This document shows positions 54,520 through 62,445 of a stretch of DNA of 64,000 nucleotides, one piece after another. A model generated the notes under the pieces. That model worked only from the letters and a program-made list of their open reading frames with translations, had not been told where the DNA came from and searched no databases. Made by a program: the position numbers and the translations under genes. Position 1 is the stretch's first letter, and the number at the start of each line of letters is the position of its first letter. The stretch is from Acidobacteriota bacterium (GTDB lineage: Bacteria > Acidobacteriota > Thermoanaerobaculia > Gp7-AA8), in NCBI GenBank assembly GCA_021325515.1, contig JAJPHC010000048.1, positions 1-64,000 of the forward strand, in the 5' to 3' direction.

Positions 54520-55628
54520 TGCGCGATCGTCACTTTCGTCTTGTCGGGCAATCCGTAGTTGCCCTCGATGACCACCGTCTCACCGCCGCGAAGGCCGGAG
54601 GTGATCTGCGTGCGCTGATTGTCGTGTACGCCCACGGTGACATGGACTTCGTGCGCGACCGATTGCGCGTCGACGATCATCACCGTCCCGCCGCTCGCGT
54701 TCGACGCGTCGAGCGTCACCGCGGGCGTCGGGACGATCACCGCCCCGCGTGTCGCGCTGCTGTCGATGGTTAGCCGTGCCGCGGAGTTGGGCCGGAGCTG
54801 GCCGTTCGGATTCGGCAGCGTGACCCAGATCTCCACCGCGCGGCTCTGCGGATCGGCGGAACGCCCGACGAGACTAACGGCCGACTGCAGCACGGTGCCG
54901 GGCAGGTCGTCCGGCATGACCGCGGCCGCGTCGCCGGGATGGACGAGTGCGGCGGCGCCGGCGGACAGCGGCGCCTTCACGATGACGGATGAGGCATCGG
55001 CGATGGTGAGCAGCCTGACGCCGGACGCCGCGAAGTCTCCCTGATACGCGAACTGCTCGGTGACGATGCCGTCGAATGGCGCGCGCACCGCGGCGTAACT
55101 CAACTGCGCGTCGAGCGATCCGAGATGATGGACGGCCTCCGCCACTTTGCTGTGCGCCGTTTTCAGAGCGCCTTGTGCGTTGGCGACATCGAGCTGCGAC
55201 GACTCGAGGTCTTTCTTCGAGATGCCGCCTTTCGCGTACAGCCCCTGCCGCCGCTCCCACGTTCTTCGCGCGTTTTCCAGCGCCGCTTCCGCCGGCGCAA
55301 TCGCCTCCTTCGCCGTCGCCACCGCCGCCTCCGCCTCGGCGCGCTGCGCGGCGAGATCGCGCGCTTCGATCTGCGCCAGCACGTCTCCGGCGCGAACACG
55401 CCGGTTCTTCAGCAGCGGCATCTGCGCGATCTGCCCGCTGACCTTCGAGCTGACCGCAGCTTCATGCCGCGTCGTGATCGTCCCTACCAGCTCGATGGGC
55501 TGCGCGATCGTGCCGGTTTCCGCTTTCGCCACGCGCACGCTCACGACCGGCGGCGCCGTTTCCTCGGACGCGCCCCGCTGGCATGCGGCCGACGCGAAGA
55601 GAAGCACGAATGACATCGCTCGTTTCAT
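54516..55628 (-). CDS. RND efflux periplasmic adaptor subunit
   Basis: A 370-residue membrane-fusion protein. A signal/lipobox-like end (LLFASAAC) suggests a lipid anchor. EAAVSSKVSGQIAQMPLLKNRRVRAGDVLAQIEARDLAAQRAEAE is the lipoyl-like/coiled-coil hairpin; RAPFDGIVTEQFAYQGDFAASGVRLLTIADASSVIV is the second lipoyl-like and beta-barrel region; TPAVTLDASNAS to LRGGETVVIEGNYGLPDKTKVTI is the membrane-proximal domain. It links permease to TolC. The gene overlaps both neighbours by ATGA. Confidence 0.93.
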   Translation of the reverse strand: MKRAMSFVLLFASAACQRGASEETAPPVVSVRVAKAETGTIAQPIELVGTITTRHEAAVSSKVSGQIAQMPLLKNRRVRAGDVLAQIEARDLAAQRAEAEAAVATAKEAIAPAEAALENARRTWERRQGLYAKGGISKKDLESSQLDVANAQGALKTAHSKVAEAVHHLGSLDAQLSYAAVRAPFDGIVTEQFAYQGDFAASGVRLLTIADASSVIVKAPLSAGAAALVHPGDAAAVMPDDLPGTVLQSAVSLVGRSADPQSRAVEIWVTLPNPNGQLRPNSAARLTIDSSATRGAVIVPTPAVTLDASNASGGTVMIVDAQSVAHEVHVTVGVHDNQRTQITSGLRGGETVVIEGNYGLPDKTKVTIAQ

Positions 55629-56914
55629 GGCGCTGCCGCCTCCTGCAATTGCGCGCGCGCCACTTCGAAGTCGTAGAGCGCCTGCTGAAGACTAACCCGC
55701 TGTTGCGCGAGCGTGGTCAGCGCGTCGGTGACTTCGAGAATCGGCGCTTCGCCTGCGCGGTAGCGCGCGATGGAGATCTCGGCATTCTGCCGGGCGCCGG
55801 CGACGGCCGCACGCGCATTCGCAGCGCGCCGCACCGCGGACGCCGCCGCTTCCCGTGCGCGAAGATCCTGTTGTTCGATGTCGCGCTGCGTCAGCGCGAG
55901 CTGGCGCGCCGCCGATTCCGCGCGAATCTCCGCCTGGCGTTGCCGCGCGCGCGCAGCTCCCCAGTCGGAGATCGGAATGCGGAGACTCGCCGTAATCAGA
56001 TAGCCCGCGTGCTGGCGGATCTCGTCCGCGCGCAGGGAGCGCGAGTCGAAGCCCTCATCCGCCGAGTACGTGAGCGACGGCAGACGCTCGGCGCGCGCGA
56101 CGGCGGCATCCTCACGCGCCGCGCGTTGCTGCGCTGCGGCCTGCACGAGTTGCGGGCGCTGCATGATTGAGACGGGAGTCAGCCGCTCGATCTCGGCCAT
56201 CGACGGCTCGGCCGTGAGGCTCGAGACCGCGAGCGCGTCCGAGGATTGATATCCGATCAAAACGCGCAGGGCTGCGGCGGCGATCGTCTCCTGCACGCGC
56301 GCCTGCTCGAGATCATCGCGCCGCTGCGCCGTCTGCAGACGCGCGCGGATCGCATCGACCTCGGGCACTTCACCGTACTCCTGCTGCAGTGCAGTGACCT
56401 TCTCGAATTCCTCGGCCGCGGAAAGTGACTCCTCCGCCGCGCCGCGCTTCGCTGTCGCCAGCGCGAGGCCGAAGTACGACTCGCGCAGCGAGCGCAGCAG
56501 CTCGCGCCGCGCCAGCTCGGTTCCCGCGTGCGCGGCCGCGAGGAGCTCGTAGCTTCGACGAACGGCGGCGCGCAGTCCGAAGTCGAGCGAGCCTTCGGCA
56601 CCGATCAGCGATTGATACTCCCGCGCCGCGTTTTGCGCGATGAACGCGGGATCGGTCGAGTGCGCGGTGAGCGGCTTGTTGTACGTGACGGTCGAGAGAC
56701 TCCGGATCTTCGGAAGCAGCGCGGCACGCACTTGCGTCACGTCGAGCGCGGCAACCTGCTCGTCGGCCAATGCCTGCTGATACGCGGACGCCTGCTGCAG
56801 CGCGCGCTGCGAGGCGTCGGCGAGCGAGAGCGGCGGCGGCGGCGCGGGCTGCTGCGAAACACCGGCGGCTTGCATCACGGCCAGCAACATCCACCCGAAC
56901 GAACGGCTCAGCAT
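55625..56914 (-). CDS. TolC-family outer-membrane efflux protein
   Basis: A 429-residue outer-membrane channel. ATG 56914 is preferred over an upstream TTG. LSLADASQRALQQASAYQQALADEQVAALDVTQVRAALLPKI begins the first OEP repeat, with SLRESYFGLALATAKRGAAEESLSAAEEFEKV; the second has QAAAQQRAAREDAAVARAERLPSLTY, LRIPISDWGAARARQRQAEIRAESAARQL and VTDALTTLAQQRVSLQQALYDFEVARAQL. Function: outer-membrane duct for the RND pump. It is the first gene of the operon; its start is 87 bp from the divergent regulator start, with one regulator box in between. Confidence 0.9.
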   Translation of the reverse strand: MLSRSFGWMLLAVMQAAGVSQQPAPPPPLSLADASQRALQQASAYQQALADEQVAALDVTQVRAALLPKIRSLSTVTYNKPLTAHSTDPAFIAQNAAREYQSLIGAEGSLDFGLRAAVRRSYELLAAAHAGTELARRELLRSLRESYFGLALATAKRGAAEESLSAAEEFEKVTALQQEYGEVPEVDAIRARLQTAQRRDDLEQARVQETIAAAALRVLIGYQSSDALAVSSLTAEPSMAEIERLTPVSIMQRPQLVQAAAQQRAAREDAAVARAERLPSLTYSADEGFDSRSLRADEIRQHAGYLITASLRIPISDWGAARARQRQAEIRAESAARQLALTQRDIEQQDLRAREAAASAVRRAANARAAVAGARQNAEISIARYRAGEAPILEVTDALTTLAQQRVSLQQALYDFEVARAQLQEAAAP

Positions 56915-56939
56915 GCCGCGCAAGTCTTACAAGGCGCGC

Positions 56940-56956
56940 CTAAACGCCGTATGAAC
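56940..56956 (-). promoter_or_regulatory. Putative regulator box A
   Basis: On the minus strand: GTTCAT-N5-GTTTAG. The hexamers are 11 bp apart, as expected for head-to-tail OmpR-type binding. It lies in the divergent region between the TolC gene and the response regulator. Confidence 0.55.
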
Positions 56957-57001
56957 CGGCGCCGGGTATTCAGAGCGCATGCATCCGGCTACGATGCTGC
57001 C

Positions 57002-57673
57002 ATGCGCGTATTGGTCGTCGAAGACGATCCCGACATGGCGCGGTTCATCACGCGCGGACTCGGCGAACAGGCCTACGCCGTCGATGCCGTCATGACGGGC
57101 GACGCGGCGATCGAGCGCGCGATGACCACGCCGTACGACGCCATCGTTCTGGACGTCATGATCCCCGCTCCCGACGGATTGGAGGTCTGCCGCGTGCTAC
57201 GCCAGCACGGGACCGACACGCCCATCCTCATGCTGACCGCACGCGATGCCGTCCGCGATCGCGTCGAAGGTCTCGACGCAGGGGCCGACGACTACCTCGT
57301 CAAGCCGTTTGAATTCGCGGAGCTGCTGGCTCGCGTGCGCGCGCTGGTGCGGCGGCGGGGCGCCCCGCACGCGCCTCGCATCGAGATCGCGGATCTCTGC
57401 ATCGACACCCTCGCCCATCGCGTGACGCGCGGAGGCGAGGAGCTGACGCTGACGACGAAAGAGTACGCGCTGCTCGAATATCTCGCGCTGAACGCGGGGC
57501 GTGTGATGGGACGCGAGGAGATCGCCGAACATGTCTGGAACGAGGAGTTCGATCCGTTCTCCAATCTGATCGAGGTCTACATCGGCCGGCTGCGCCGCAT
57601 CGTCGACCGCGGGCGGACGCCGGCGCTCATCCACACGATCCGCCTCGCGGGCTACATCCTGGAGGCGCGATGA
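57002..57673 (+). CDS. OmpR/QseB-type response regulator
   Basis: A 223-residue transcription factor: receiver with acidic pocket VVEDDPDMA, phospho-acceptor Asp51 in AIVLDVMIPAPDG, Thr in MLTARDA and Lys in YLVKPFEF; C-terminal winged helix: LTTKEYALLEYLALNAGRVMGREEIAEHVWNEEFDPFSNLIEVYIGRLRRIVD. It probably controls the efflux operon and the genes that carry GTTCAT-type boxes. The stop overlaps the kinase start by ATGA. Confidence 0.95.
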   Translation: MRVLVVEDDPDMARFITRGLGEQAYAVDAVMTGDAAIERAMTTPYDAIVLDVMIPAPDGLEVCRVLRQHGTDTPILMLTARDAVRDRVEGLDAGADDYLVKPFEFAELLARVRALVRRRGAPHAPRIEIADLCIDTLAHRVTRGGEELTLTTKEYALLEYLALNAGRVMGREEIAEHVWNEEFDPFSNLIEVYIGRLRRIVDRGRTPALIHTIRLAGYILEAR

Positions 57674-59088
57674 GCATCCATTCGATTCGCGTGCGTCTCA
57701 CGGCCTGGTATGCGCTGCTGCTGGCGATCGCGCTCTTGGCCGGCGACGCGGTGACGTACGTCGTCGCGCGCAAGCAGATCCAGCGATCGGCGGACGCGGC
57801 GCTCGTGTCGACCACGCGCAATCTCATCGCGGCTCTGCGCGATGAAGTCGATGAAGGCCACGGGCCGCTGCGCCTCCGCGCTGCGAACGAACTGCTGGCG
57901 GAATACCGCGATGATGATCGAGGCATCGTGCTGCTCAACGCGGATGGAAGCGAGTTCGCGGCACACCGGAACGCCGTGACGCGATCGCTCGATCGCGCGC
58001 TGCTGCAGCGCGTGGCGGCGGCGCATCGATTCGGATTCATCACGACGGGCGGCGCGCGGCTGTACGTCTCGCCGGTGCAATTCGGTGCGCAGACGTTCGT
58101 CGTCGCCGCCGCGCAGTCGCTCGCGCGTCAGGAAGAAACGCTCGAGGACCTCCGCACGGCGATGTTCGCCACCGCGCCGGCTGCTCTCCTCGTCGCGACG
58201 TTCGGCGGGTACATCCTCGCCCGCAAGAGTCTGCGGCCGGTCGTGCGGATGAGCGAGAAGGCGCGCGCGATCAGCGCCACCAATCTCTCCGAGCGCGTCG
58301 AAGTGGCGAACCCGCGCGACGAGCTCGGAGAGCTCGCTGCGACGCTCAACGAACTGCTGGGAAGACTCGATCGCTCCTTCAGCGATCAACGCACGTTCAT
58401 GGCCGATGCGTCGCACGAGCTGCGCACGCCGGTGGCGATCCTGCAGGGTGAGCTGGACGTGACGCTTTCGCGCGACGACCGGAACGCGGCGGAGTATCGC
58501 GAGAGCCTGGAGGTGATGCATCGCACGGTCCGGCGGCTCACCCGCATCGTCCGCGATCTCTTTCTCCTTGCGCGCAGCGACGCCGGCGACATCCCGCTCA
58601 AGCGCGAGCCGCTGTACGCCGGCGATCTCGTGCAGCAGACCGCGCGCGCCTACAAGACTGTGGCCGCCGAGCGCGGCGTGACCGTCGTCGCGGAGTGCGC
58701 GGACGATCTCCCGATCTCCGGCGATGAAGACCTGCTGCAGCGCATGATCGGAAACCTGATCGAGAACGCGATCCGGCATACGCGCCCCGACAGCGACGTG
58801 CGCGTTCGCTGTCTGATCGAGGACGAGCGCGCGCGCATCGAAGTGAGCGATCGCGGCACGGGGATTCCTGCCGGATGTCGCGAGCAGATCTTCGACCGCT
58901 TCTTCCGCGCCGATCCCGCACGCACGGCCAGCAACGGAAGCGGCGCAGGCCTGGGCCTGCCGATCGCGCGCTGGATCGCCGAAGTGCATGGAGGCAACCT
59001 CTGGCTCGATCGCTCCGGCGACGACGGAAGTGTGTTCGTCGTGACGCTTCCGCTGCGCCGCCCTCCTGCCGGTTCATCGCGCGTTTAG
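57670..59088 (+). CDS. Sensor histidine kinase
   Basis: A 472-residue membrane kinase. Two transmembrane helices (YALLLAIALLAGDAVTYVVA; TAPAALLVATFGGYILA) flank a periplasmic sensor of ~140 residues (residues ~35-165). HAMP follows, then the phosphorylated His249 in DASHELRTPVAILQGELD, and the ATPase motifs NLIENAIRHT (N box), DRGTGIP (G1) and GAGLGLPIARWIAEVHGG (G2). It pairs with the upstream regulator. The stop codon lies inside box B. Confidence 0.95.
   Translation: MSIHSIRVRLTAWYALLLAIALLAGDAVTYVVARKQIQRSADAALVSTTRNLIAALRDEVDEGHGPLRLRAANELLAEYRDDDRGIVLLNADGSEFAAHRNAVTRSLDRALLQRVAAAHRFGFITTGGARLYVSPVQFGAQTFVVAAAQSLARQEETLEDLRTAMFATAPAALLVATFGGYILARKSLRPVVRMSEKARAISATNLSERVEVANPRDELGELAATLNELLGRLDRSFSDQRTFMADASHELRTPVAILQGELDVTLSRDDRNAAEYRESLEVMHRTVRRLTRIVRDLFLLARSDAGDIPLKREPLYAGDLVQQTARAYKTVAAERGVTVVAECADDLPISGDEDLLQRMIGNLIENAIRHTRPDSDVRVRCLIEDERARIEVSDRGTGIPAGCREQIFDRFFRADPARTASNGSGAGLGLPIARWIAEVHGGNLWLDRSGDDGSVFVVTLPLRRPPAGSSRV
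59072..59088 (+). promoter_or_regulatory. Putative regulator box B
   Basis: GTTCAT (59072-59077) - N5 - GTTTAG (59083-59088), on the plus strand. It overlaps the end of the kinase gene and precedes the YncE-like gene by 53 bp. Confidence 0.55.
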
Positions 59089-59140
59089 GCGTTCCGCACT
59101 ACGGTCTCGTCTGTCCGCCTCACATGGATGAAAGGAACTC

Positions 59141-60157
59141 ATGTTGACACGCTCGCGCCTGCTCCTCATCTCCGTTCTCTTCGCGCAGTCGCTTCCGTTG
59201 TTCGCCGCCGGCTATTCGGTTCGCACGCTGGCGTTGCCCGGCGCCCCCGCCGCCGGGATCGCGATGGACTACATCGCCTTCGATGGTGCGACCAACTCGG
59301 TGTGGGTTCCCGGCAGCAATGGCACCGTCTACGTGATCGACGCTGCAAGTGGAAAGATCCGGGAAGTGACCGGCTTTCCGACGAAGGAAGTGACCGTGCG
59401 CGACCGCCAGCGCGTGCTCGGCCCGAGCTCCGTCACATTCGGCGAGGGGAAGGTTTACATCGGCGACCGCGCGGACAGCAGCATCTGCACCGTCGATCCG
59501 AAGACGCTCGAGCGCGGACGGTGCGAAGTGCTCGCGTCGATGCCCGATGGTCTGGCGTACGTCGGCCCGACGAAGGAAGTGTGGGTCACAGCGCCGCGCG
59601 ACAGGACGATCCGCATCCTCGATGCCGGCACGCTGAAGGAGAAAGCGGTGCTGACCTTCGAAGGAAACCCGGAGGGCTTCGCCGTCGACGCGAAGCGCCA
59701 TCGTTTCTACACGAATCTCGAAGACAAGGATCGCACGCTGGCCATCGACCTCACGTCGCACAAGACGCTGGCGTCATGGAACCCGGCATGCGGCGAAGAT
59801 GGTCCGCACGGCCTGCACATCGACGAGAGATCGGGACATCTCTTCGTCGCATGCAGCGCAAAGGTCGAAGTACTGAACGCAGGCGGCAACGGCGCGGTGC
59901 TCTCGTCGATCGATACCGGCAACGGCGTCGATGACTTCGATCTCGCATCGGGCATGGTGTACGCCGGCGCCGCGCGCGACGCGAAGCTCACGATCGCGCG
60001 CGTCGATGCCGCCGGCCGCCTCACGCTCGTGGCCGCGGTGCCGACGGCAGCCGGTGCGCGAAATCCCGCGGTGGCGAAGAACGGAGATGTCTATCTCGCC
60101 CACGGCGGCGGCGTCAGGTCGGGCGATCTCGTCGTCGTTTCGCCACCGGCACACTGA
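59141..60157 (+). CDS. YncE-like beta-propeller protein
   Basis: A 338-residue exported protein with signal peptide (LFAQSLPLFA). Repeats of the YncE/NHL kind: MDYIAFDGATNSVWVPGSNGTVYVIDAASGKI, VTFGEGKVYIGDRADSSICTVDPKTLERG, LAYVGPTKEVWVTAPRDRTIRILDAGTLKEKAVLTF, GFAVDAKRHRFYTNLEDKDRTLAIDLTSHKTL, HGLHIDERSGHLFVACSAKVEVLNAGGNGAVLSSI. A seven-bladed propeller is likely; ligand unknown, perhaps a periplasmic partner of the system above. Shine-Dalgarno AAAGGA. It may be part of the regulator's regulon. Confidence 0.85.
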   Translation: MLTRSRLLLISVLFAQSLPLFAAGYSVRTLALPGAPAAGIAMDYIAFDGATNSVWVPGSNGTVYVIDAASGKIREVTGFPTKEVTVRDRQRVLGPSSVTFGEGKVYIGDRADSSICTVDPKTLERGRCEVLASMPDGLAYVGPTKEVWVTAPRDRTIRILDAGTLKEKAVLTFEGNPEGFAVDAKRHRFYTNLEDKDRTLAIDLTSHKTLASWNPACGEDGPHGLHIDERSGHLFVACSAKVEVLNAGGNGAVLSSIDTGNGVDDFDLASGMVYAGAARDAKLTIARVDAAGRLTLVAAVPTAAGARNPAVAKNGDVYLAHGGGVRSGDLVVVSPPAH

Positions 60158-60206
60158 CCTTGCGCATGCAGCGGCGGCCGGAGTCGCTCCGGCCGCCGCA
60201 CGTTTC

Positions 60207-60536
60207 TTAGTGCTTCGCTTTTTCTTTCGCTTCCTGCTTCTTCTCCGCCGCTTCCTTCGCCGCGTTCTCGTGCTGCACGGCGACGATCCTGCCGTTCAGC
60301 GCATCGACGTTGACTTCGGTGATCGCGGCTGCGGACGTGGCGATGTCGAACGAGTAGATCAACTTCCCATGCTCGTTCTCCAGTTCCGCGCTCTTGATCT
60401 TCCCCGGCGCCTTCTTCAGCGCGATGGCGCGCGCCTGCTCCATCGTGATCTTCGGTTTCGCCGCCGTTGTCGCGCCGAATGCGGACACCGCCATCGCGGC
60501 GGCAGCAAGGAACGTTGCAATCGATTTGTGTTTCAT
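60207..60536 (-). CDS. PepSY-domain periplasmic protein
   Basis: A 109-residue protein with signal peptide ending in FGATTA. Start 60536 has AAAGGAG eight bases upstream. ITMEQARAIALKKAPGKIKSAELENEHGKLIYSFDIATSAAAITEVNVDALNGRIVAVQHEN matches one PepSY domain (helix, then beta strands). The last ~20 residues are charged. PepSY proteins often inhibit or sense periplasmic partners in two-component systems. Two copies of the regulator box lie upstream, suggesting feedback. Confidence 0.9.
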   Translation of the reverse strand: MKHKSIATFLAAAAMAVSAFGATTAAKPKITMEQARAIALKKAPGKIKSAELENEHGKLIYSFDIATSAAAITEVNVDALNGRIVAVQHENAAKEAAEKKQEAKEKAKH

Positions 60537-60599
60537 CGGGTCTCCTTTGGGACTTGTGAAATCAAAAAGGAAAACACCCGCGCCGCCGGCGCGCATTGC

Positions 60600-60616
60600 A
60601 TGAACGCGCGATGAAC
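60600..60616 (-). promoter_or_regulatory. Putative regulator box C1
   Basis: On the minus strand GTTCAT-N5-GTTCAT, 11-bp phase; about 65-80 bp upstream of the PepSY start codon. Confidence 0.6.
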
Positions 60617-60632
60617 GCAACGCCCGCGCACG

Positions 60633-60649
60633 ATTCATCGCGCGTTTAC
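60633..60649 (+). promoter_or_regulatory. Putative regulator box C2
   Basis: ATTCAT (60633-60638) - N5 - GTTTAC (60644-60649), on the plus strand, 33 bp from box C1 centre to centre (three helical turns). 60537-60861 holds no gene. Confidence 0.55.
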
Positions 60650-60861
60650 CGGGTCTCCCCGCACTATCGCGCGCCGCGCGCAAGTCAACTCGCTTAATTA
60701 ACACTTGCGTGCGAATCCTTCCCGCAGAGTCCGCTTAGCGGTCATCGATTTTTTTCTATGGTAATTTTGGTGCACGGAATCATTGCCGGCCGTACTTCCG
60801 AGCACGCGATGGCGTGGCGGTGCAGATCTGCGGCCCAATCTCTCGTGGGGGGAAAACATTT

Positions 60862-61356
60862 ATGAAGATTCGTCACGTCCTCGGCTGCCTGGTCACGCTT
60901 GGTCTGATTCGAATCGGAGTGACGGCGTATGCGCAGCGCCCGCCAGCCGCTCCTGCAAAGCAGCCGGAGATTTCCGTATCACCTGCTGCGGTACTGGCGG
61001 AAGTCGACAAATTGAAGAAGGATATTTCGGATCTGAAAAAGCAGAATGCCGAACTGGATAAGAAGCTGACAAGCATCAGCGGTGACGTTGCCGCGCTGAA
61101 GCTCCTGGCGGCAGGCGCCAATCAGTCCGCTGCCGAGGTCAAGAAGGAGATGACGGAGGCTGGGAACAAGCTGGCCGACCTCGACAAGCGTTTTTCACAA
61201 CATAGCCACACTTATGAAAGATGGTCGCTGGGCTGGCGCAACAATCAGTGTGTCAGTGGTACGAAGGGTTCCATCATCAGTCCGGTCAATATCCAGTGCG
61301 CCGACATTTATCAATGGACGTCGGAAAACATCAAGACATCCTCGCCGGTTCCGTGA
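60862..61356 (+). CDS. Small secreted coiled-coil protein
   Basis: A 164-residue exported protein with signal peptide (LGLIRIGVTAYA). EVDKLKKDISDLKKQNAELDKKLTSISGDVAALKLL and AAEVKKEMTEAGNKLADLDKRF are a strong heptad coiled coil (residues ~45-115). The C-terminal WSLGWRNNQCVSGTKGSIISPVNIQCADI has two cysteines, possibly a disulphide. Start 60862 with a GGGGGG site; upstream frame is not needed. A stalk or oligomer is likely; no family is recognised. It begins a run of secreted genes. Confidence 0.72.
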   Translation: MKIRHVLGCLVTLGLIRIGVTAYAQRPPAAPAKQPEISVSPAAVLAEVDKLKKDISDLKKQNAELDKKLTSISGDVAALKLLAAGANQSAAEVKKEMTEAGNKLADLDKRFSQHSHTYERWSLGWRNNQCVSGTKGSIISPVNIQCADIYQWTSENIKTSSPVP

Positions 61357-61415
61357 ACATCGGCTGTCGTTTGTATGGACCGTGAGAATGACTGCATCAT
61401 CTAACGGGGGATAGC

Positions 61416-62375
61416 ATGCGACGGATAGAGTTGGGAGTCATTGTGCTGCTGTGCACCGCGTTCATCTTCGCGCAGGATTTTCCTTCGTCTCCGAAGAATT
61501 CGCCATGGGTTGGCAACTGCCATATCAAACCGGACTACAAGAGCGCCGAGATTTCGCCGGCGGTCCGGACGTACCACTTTCTCGAATTGTGCGCCAAGTT
61601 CGACCCCGCAACCGGCGAAGCCGGCGATCTGAGCGGGGAAACCGCTGCCCAAGCAGGCGCCGTCGGCATCAAATGGGAGGGCCGGTGGAACCCGGCCACG
61701 AAACGGGCGACAGAAACCATCGGCGTCAAGAACCCGTTGAAATTCACGACAACGTGCGATGCCGACCCATGGATCGACAGTGGCAAGTGCAAGAACGTCT
61801 ATCAGCCACCGGATATCTTTCCTGTTACGAAAGCCTCCCTTACGAGCTCGACCATCGCGGCGCTCAAAACGCAGGCGAAGTCCGAGATGAAGTTCCCACA
61901 AGCTGGAGACGTCAAGATGGTGCCGATCCTGAAGTTTCCCAAGGGCCACAACTTCAACGCGCTCGACGACATCGTCATAGGAGTGGAGAAGGATCCTGCG
62001 GCGCCGAGCGGTATCGCACTGCTCGAAATCACAATGAGTGGCGCGAAGATCCAACGCCCTATCAGTCCCGATGTCATGAACCTCACAGCGGACAAAGGGA
62101 CGAGATTCACTCAGGCGGATCTGCCCGGATGCGGCTCGTGCAGTGTGCGGGCGGCATGGAAAACCGACCCGATCGTCTGGAGCTCACCTGAGACGTTCAC
62201 GCGCAACAGTCTCTTTCCGTCGTCCGAGAAGGCAGACAAACAGTTGGCGGACCACGGCTGCACAGCGCAGAAGAACAAGATCGGGAACTTCGTCTGTCCG
62301 AAGCCCGACGGATTTAACCTGTGCGTAATACTGAAGAGCAAACCCAATAGCGACGTCAAAGTCTGTTCGAAGTAG
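61416..62375 (+). CDS. Secreted protein of unknown function
   Basis: A 319-residue exported protein with signal peptide (LLCTAFIFAQD). PWVGNCHIKPDYKSAEISPAVRTYHFLELCAKFDPATGEAGD starts the mature part; about seven cysteines are scattered (CDADPWIDSGKCKNV, GCGSCSVRAAW, FVCPKPDGFNLCVILK), suggesting disulphides. FNALDDIVIGVEKDPAAPSGIALLEITMSG is beta-like. No catalytic motif is recognised. Ribosome-binding site CGGGGGAT. It lies 60 bp after the coiled-coil gene on the same strand. Confidence 0.62.
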   Translation: MRRIELGVIVLLCTAFIFAQDFPSSPKNSPWVGNCHIKPDYKSAEISPAVRTYHFLELCAKFDPATGEAGDLSGETAAQAGAVGIKWEGRWNPATKRATETIGVKNPLKFTTTCDADPWIDSGKCKNVYQPPDIFPVTKASLTSSTIAALKTQAKSEMKFPQAGDVKMVPILKFPKGHNFNALDDIVIGVEKDPAAPSGIALLEITMSGAKIQRPISPDVMNLTADKGTRFTQADLPGCGSCSVRAAWKTDPIVWSSPETFTRNSLFPSSEKADKQLADHGCTAQKNKIGNFVCPKPDGFNLCVILKSKPNSDVKVCSK

Positions 62376-62445
62376 ATCCCCCATCCCACGCGATCTCCGC
62401 AGCCCGCATGAGATCGCGGCCACGTATGAGTGAGAGGAGCTCGAT

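Noticed and set aside
53059..54558. Plus-strand frame of 499 codons opposite the RND permease
   Set aside because: Shadow frame dominated by Arg, Asp and His; no family match.
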